Assembly: GCA_003557765.1 (NCBI GenBank)
Contig: PWNO01000298.1
Coordinates: forward strand, 1-7,140
Source of the DNA: Bacteroidales bacterium
GTDB lineage: Bacteria; Bacteroidota; Bacteroidia; Bacteroidales; UBA7960
Length of the DNA: 7,140 nucleotides
Direction: 5' to 3'
Position 1 is the first letter of the stretch; each line of letters opens with the position of its first letter. Under the pieces are notes generated by a model. That model did no database searches, was not told the origin of the DNA, and saw only the letters and a program-made list of their open reading frames with translations. The position numbers and the translations under genes are program-made. Shown here one piece after another: positions 7,020 to 7,140 of the stretch.

Positions 7020-7140
7020 TCACGCAACCGCCCTACCCTTCCCGAACCCCTCATCCAGCAACCCCTCGAAATACGCAATCATCGGCCGCAACCCCTCCCA
7101 CAGCGGGATCTTCGGCTCCCAGCCAAGCTGCTCGCGCGCC
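7020..7140 (-). CDS. NAD-dependent nucleotide-sugar epimerase/dehydratase (SDR family), C-terminal fragment; probably UDP-glucuronate decarboxylase or epimerase
   Basis: The frame enters at the window edge and gives 39 residues ending in a TGA at 7022-7020. The peptide contains [20 protein letters not shown] followed by IAYFEGLL. The pattern A-x-x-x-L-G-W-x-P-x-x-x-L-x-E-G-L, with a final I-x-Y-F, is the C-terminal substrate-domain ending of extended short-chain dehydrogenases acting on nucleotide sugars. It most resembles UDP-glucuronate decarboxylases (UDP-xylose synthases). UDP-glucuronate 4-epimerases and dTDP-glucose 4,6-dehydratases end similarly and cannot be excluded. The Rossmann NAD site and the YxxxK catalytic pair lie outside the window. 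As the first gene seen in this transcription unit, it would supply an activated sugar for the glycosyltransferases downstream. Composition is very GC-rich (72% in the last 60 bases), with heavy use of G or C in third positions, so it probably reflects the host backbone. Confidence 0.75.
   Translation of the reverse strand, partial: AREQLGWEPKIPLWEGLRPMIAYFEGLLDEGFGKGRAVA

Overview
The window is the interior of a surface-polysaccharide (capsule, exopolysaccharide or O-antigen) biosynthesis cluster. All eight genes lie on the minus strand, so transcription runs from high to low coordinates. Six genes are complete and one is cut at each edge. The FkbM-type methyltransferase, Wzx-like flippase, Wzy/WaaL-like membrane protein and several glycosyltransferases (GTs) suggest a Gram-negative bacterium, probably a pseudomonadote with a GC-rich backbone. 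The species cannot be named from this sequence.

Order of transcription: (1) 7140-7020, the C-terminal 39 residues of an NAD-dependent nucleotide-sugar SDR enzyme, most like UDP-glucuronate decarboxylases/epimerases; (2) 6982-5642, a polytopic Wzx-type flippase with a probable TTG start; (3) 5533-4733, an FkbM-family SAM methyltransferase whose start is best placed at an internal ATG behind a good ribosome binding site; (4) 4656-3865, an AT-rich DUF616/TOD1-MUCI70-type putative glycosyltransferase; (5) 3851-2859, a GT2 glycosyltransferase; (6) 2816-1416, a Wzy/WaaL-type polymerase or ligase; (7) 1416-130, a GT4 glycosyltransferase joined to the previous gene by a TAATG stop/start overlap; (8) 76-1, the first 25 residues of a second GT4 glycosyltransferase.

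Together these suggest a Wzx/Wzy-dependent pathway (inference). The SDR enzyme would supply a sugar nucleotide. The GT2, GT4 and DUF616 proteins would build a lipid-linked repeat unit on the cytoplasmic face. The FkbM enzyme would O-methylate a sugar, the flippase would move the unit across the inner membrane, and the Wzy-like protein would join units in the periplasm. No initiating phosphoglycosyltransferase, chain-length regulator or export protein is in view; these would be expected outside the window.

Genes are tightly packed. The largest gap is 108 bp, between flippase and methyltransferase, and no intrinsic terminator is visible. Base composition is strongly mosaic. Hand-counted 60-base lines run from 72% GC at the SDR edge and 53-63% in the flippase, methyltransferase and Wzy body to about 27-38% around the DUF616 gene and in the GT4 gene. 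Abrupt changes occur near 4680, 2760, 1480 and 175. This fits piecewise assembly of the cluster by horizontal transfer. No RNA gene, CRISPR array, insertion sequence or phage element was seen. I found no clearly new system. The DUF616 protein is the least understood component and the best lead.
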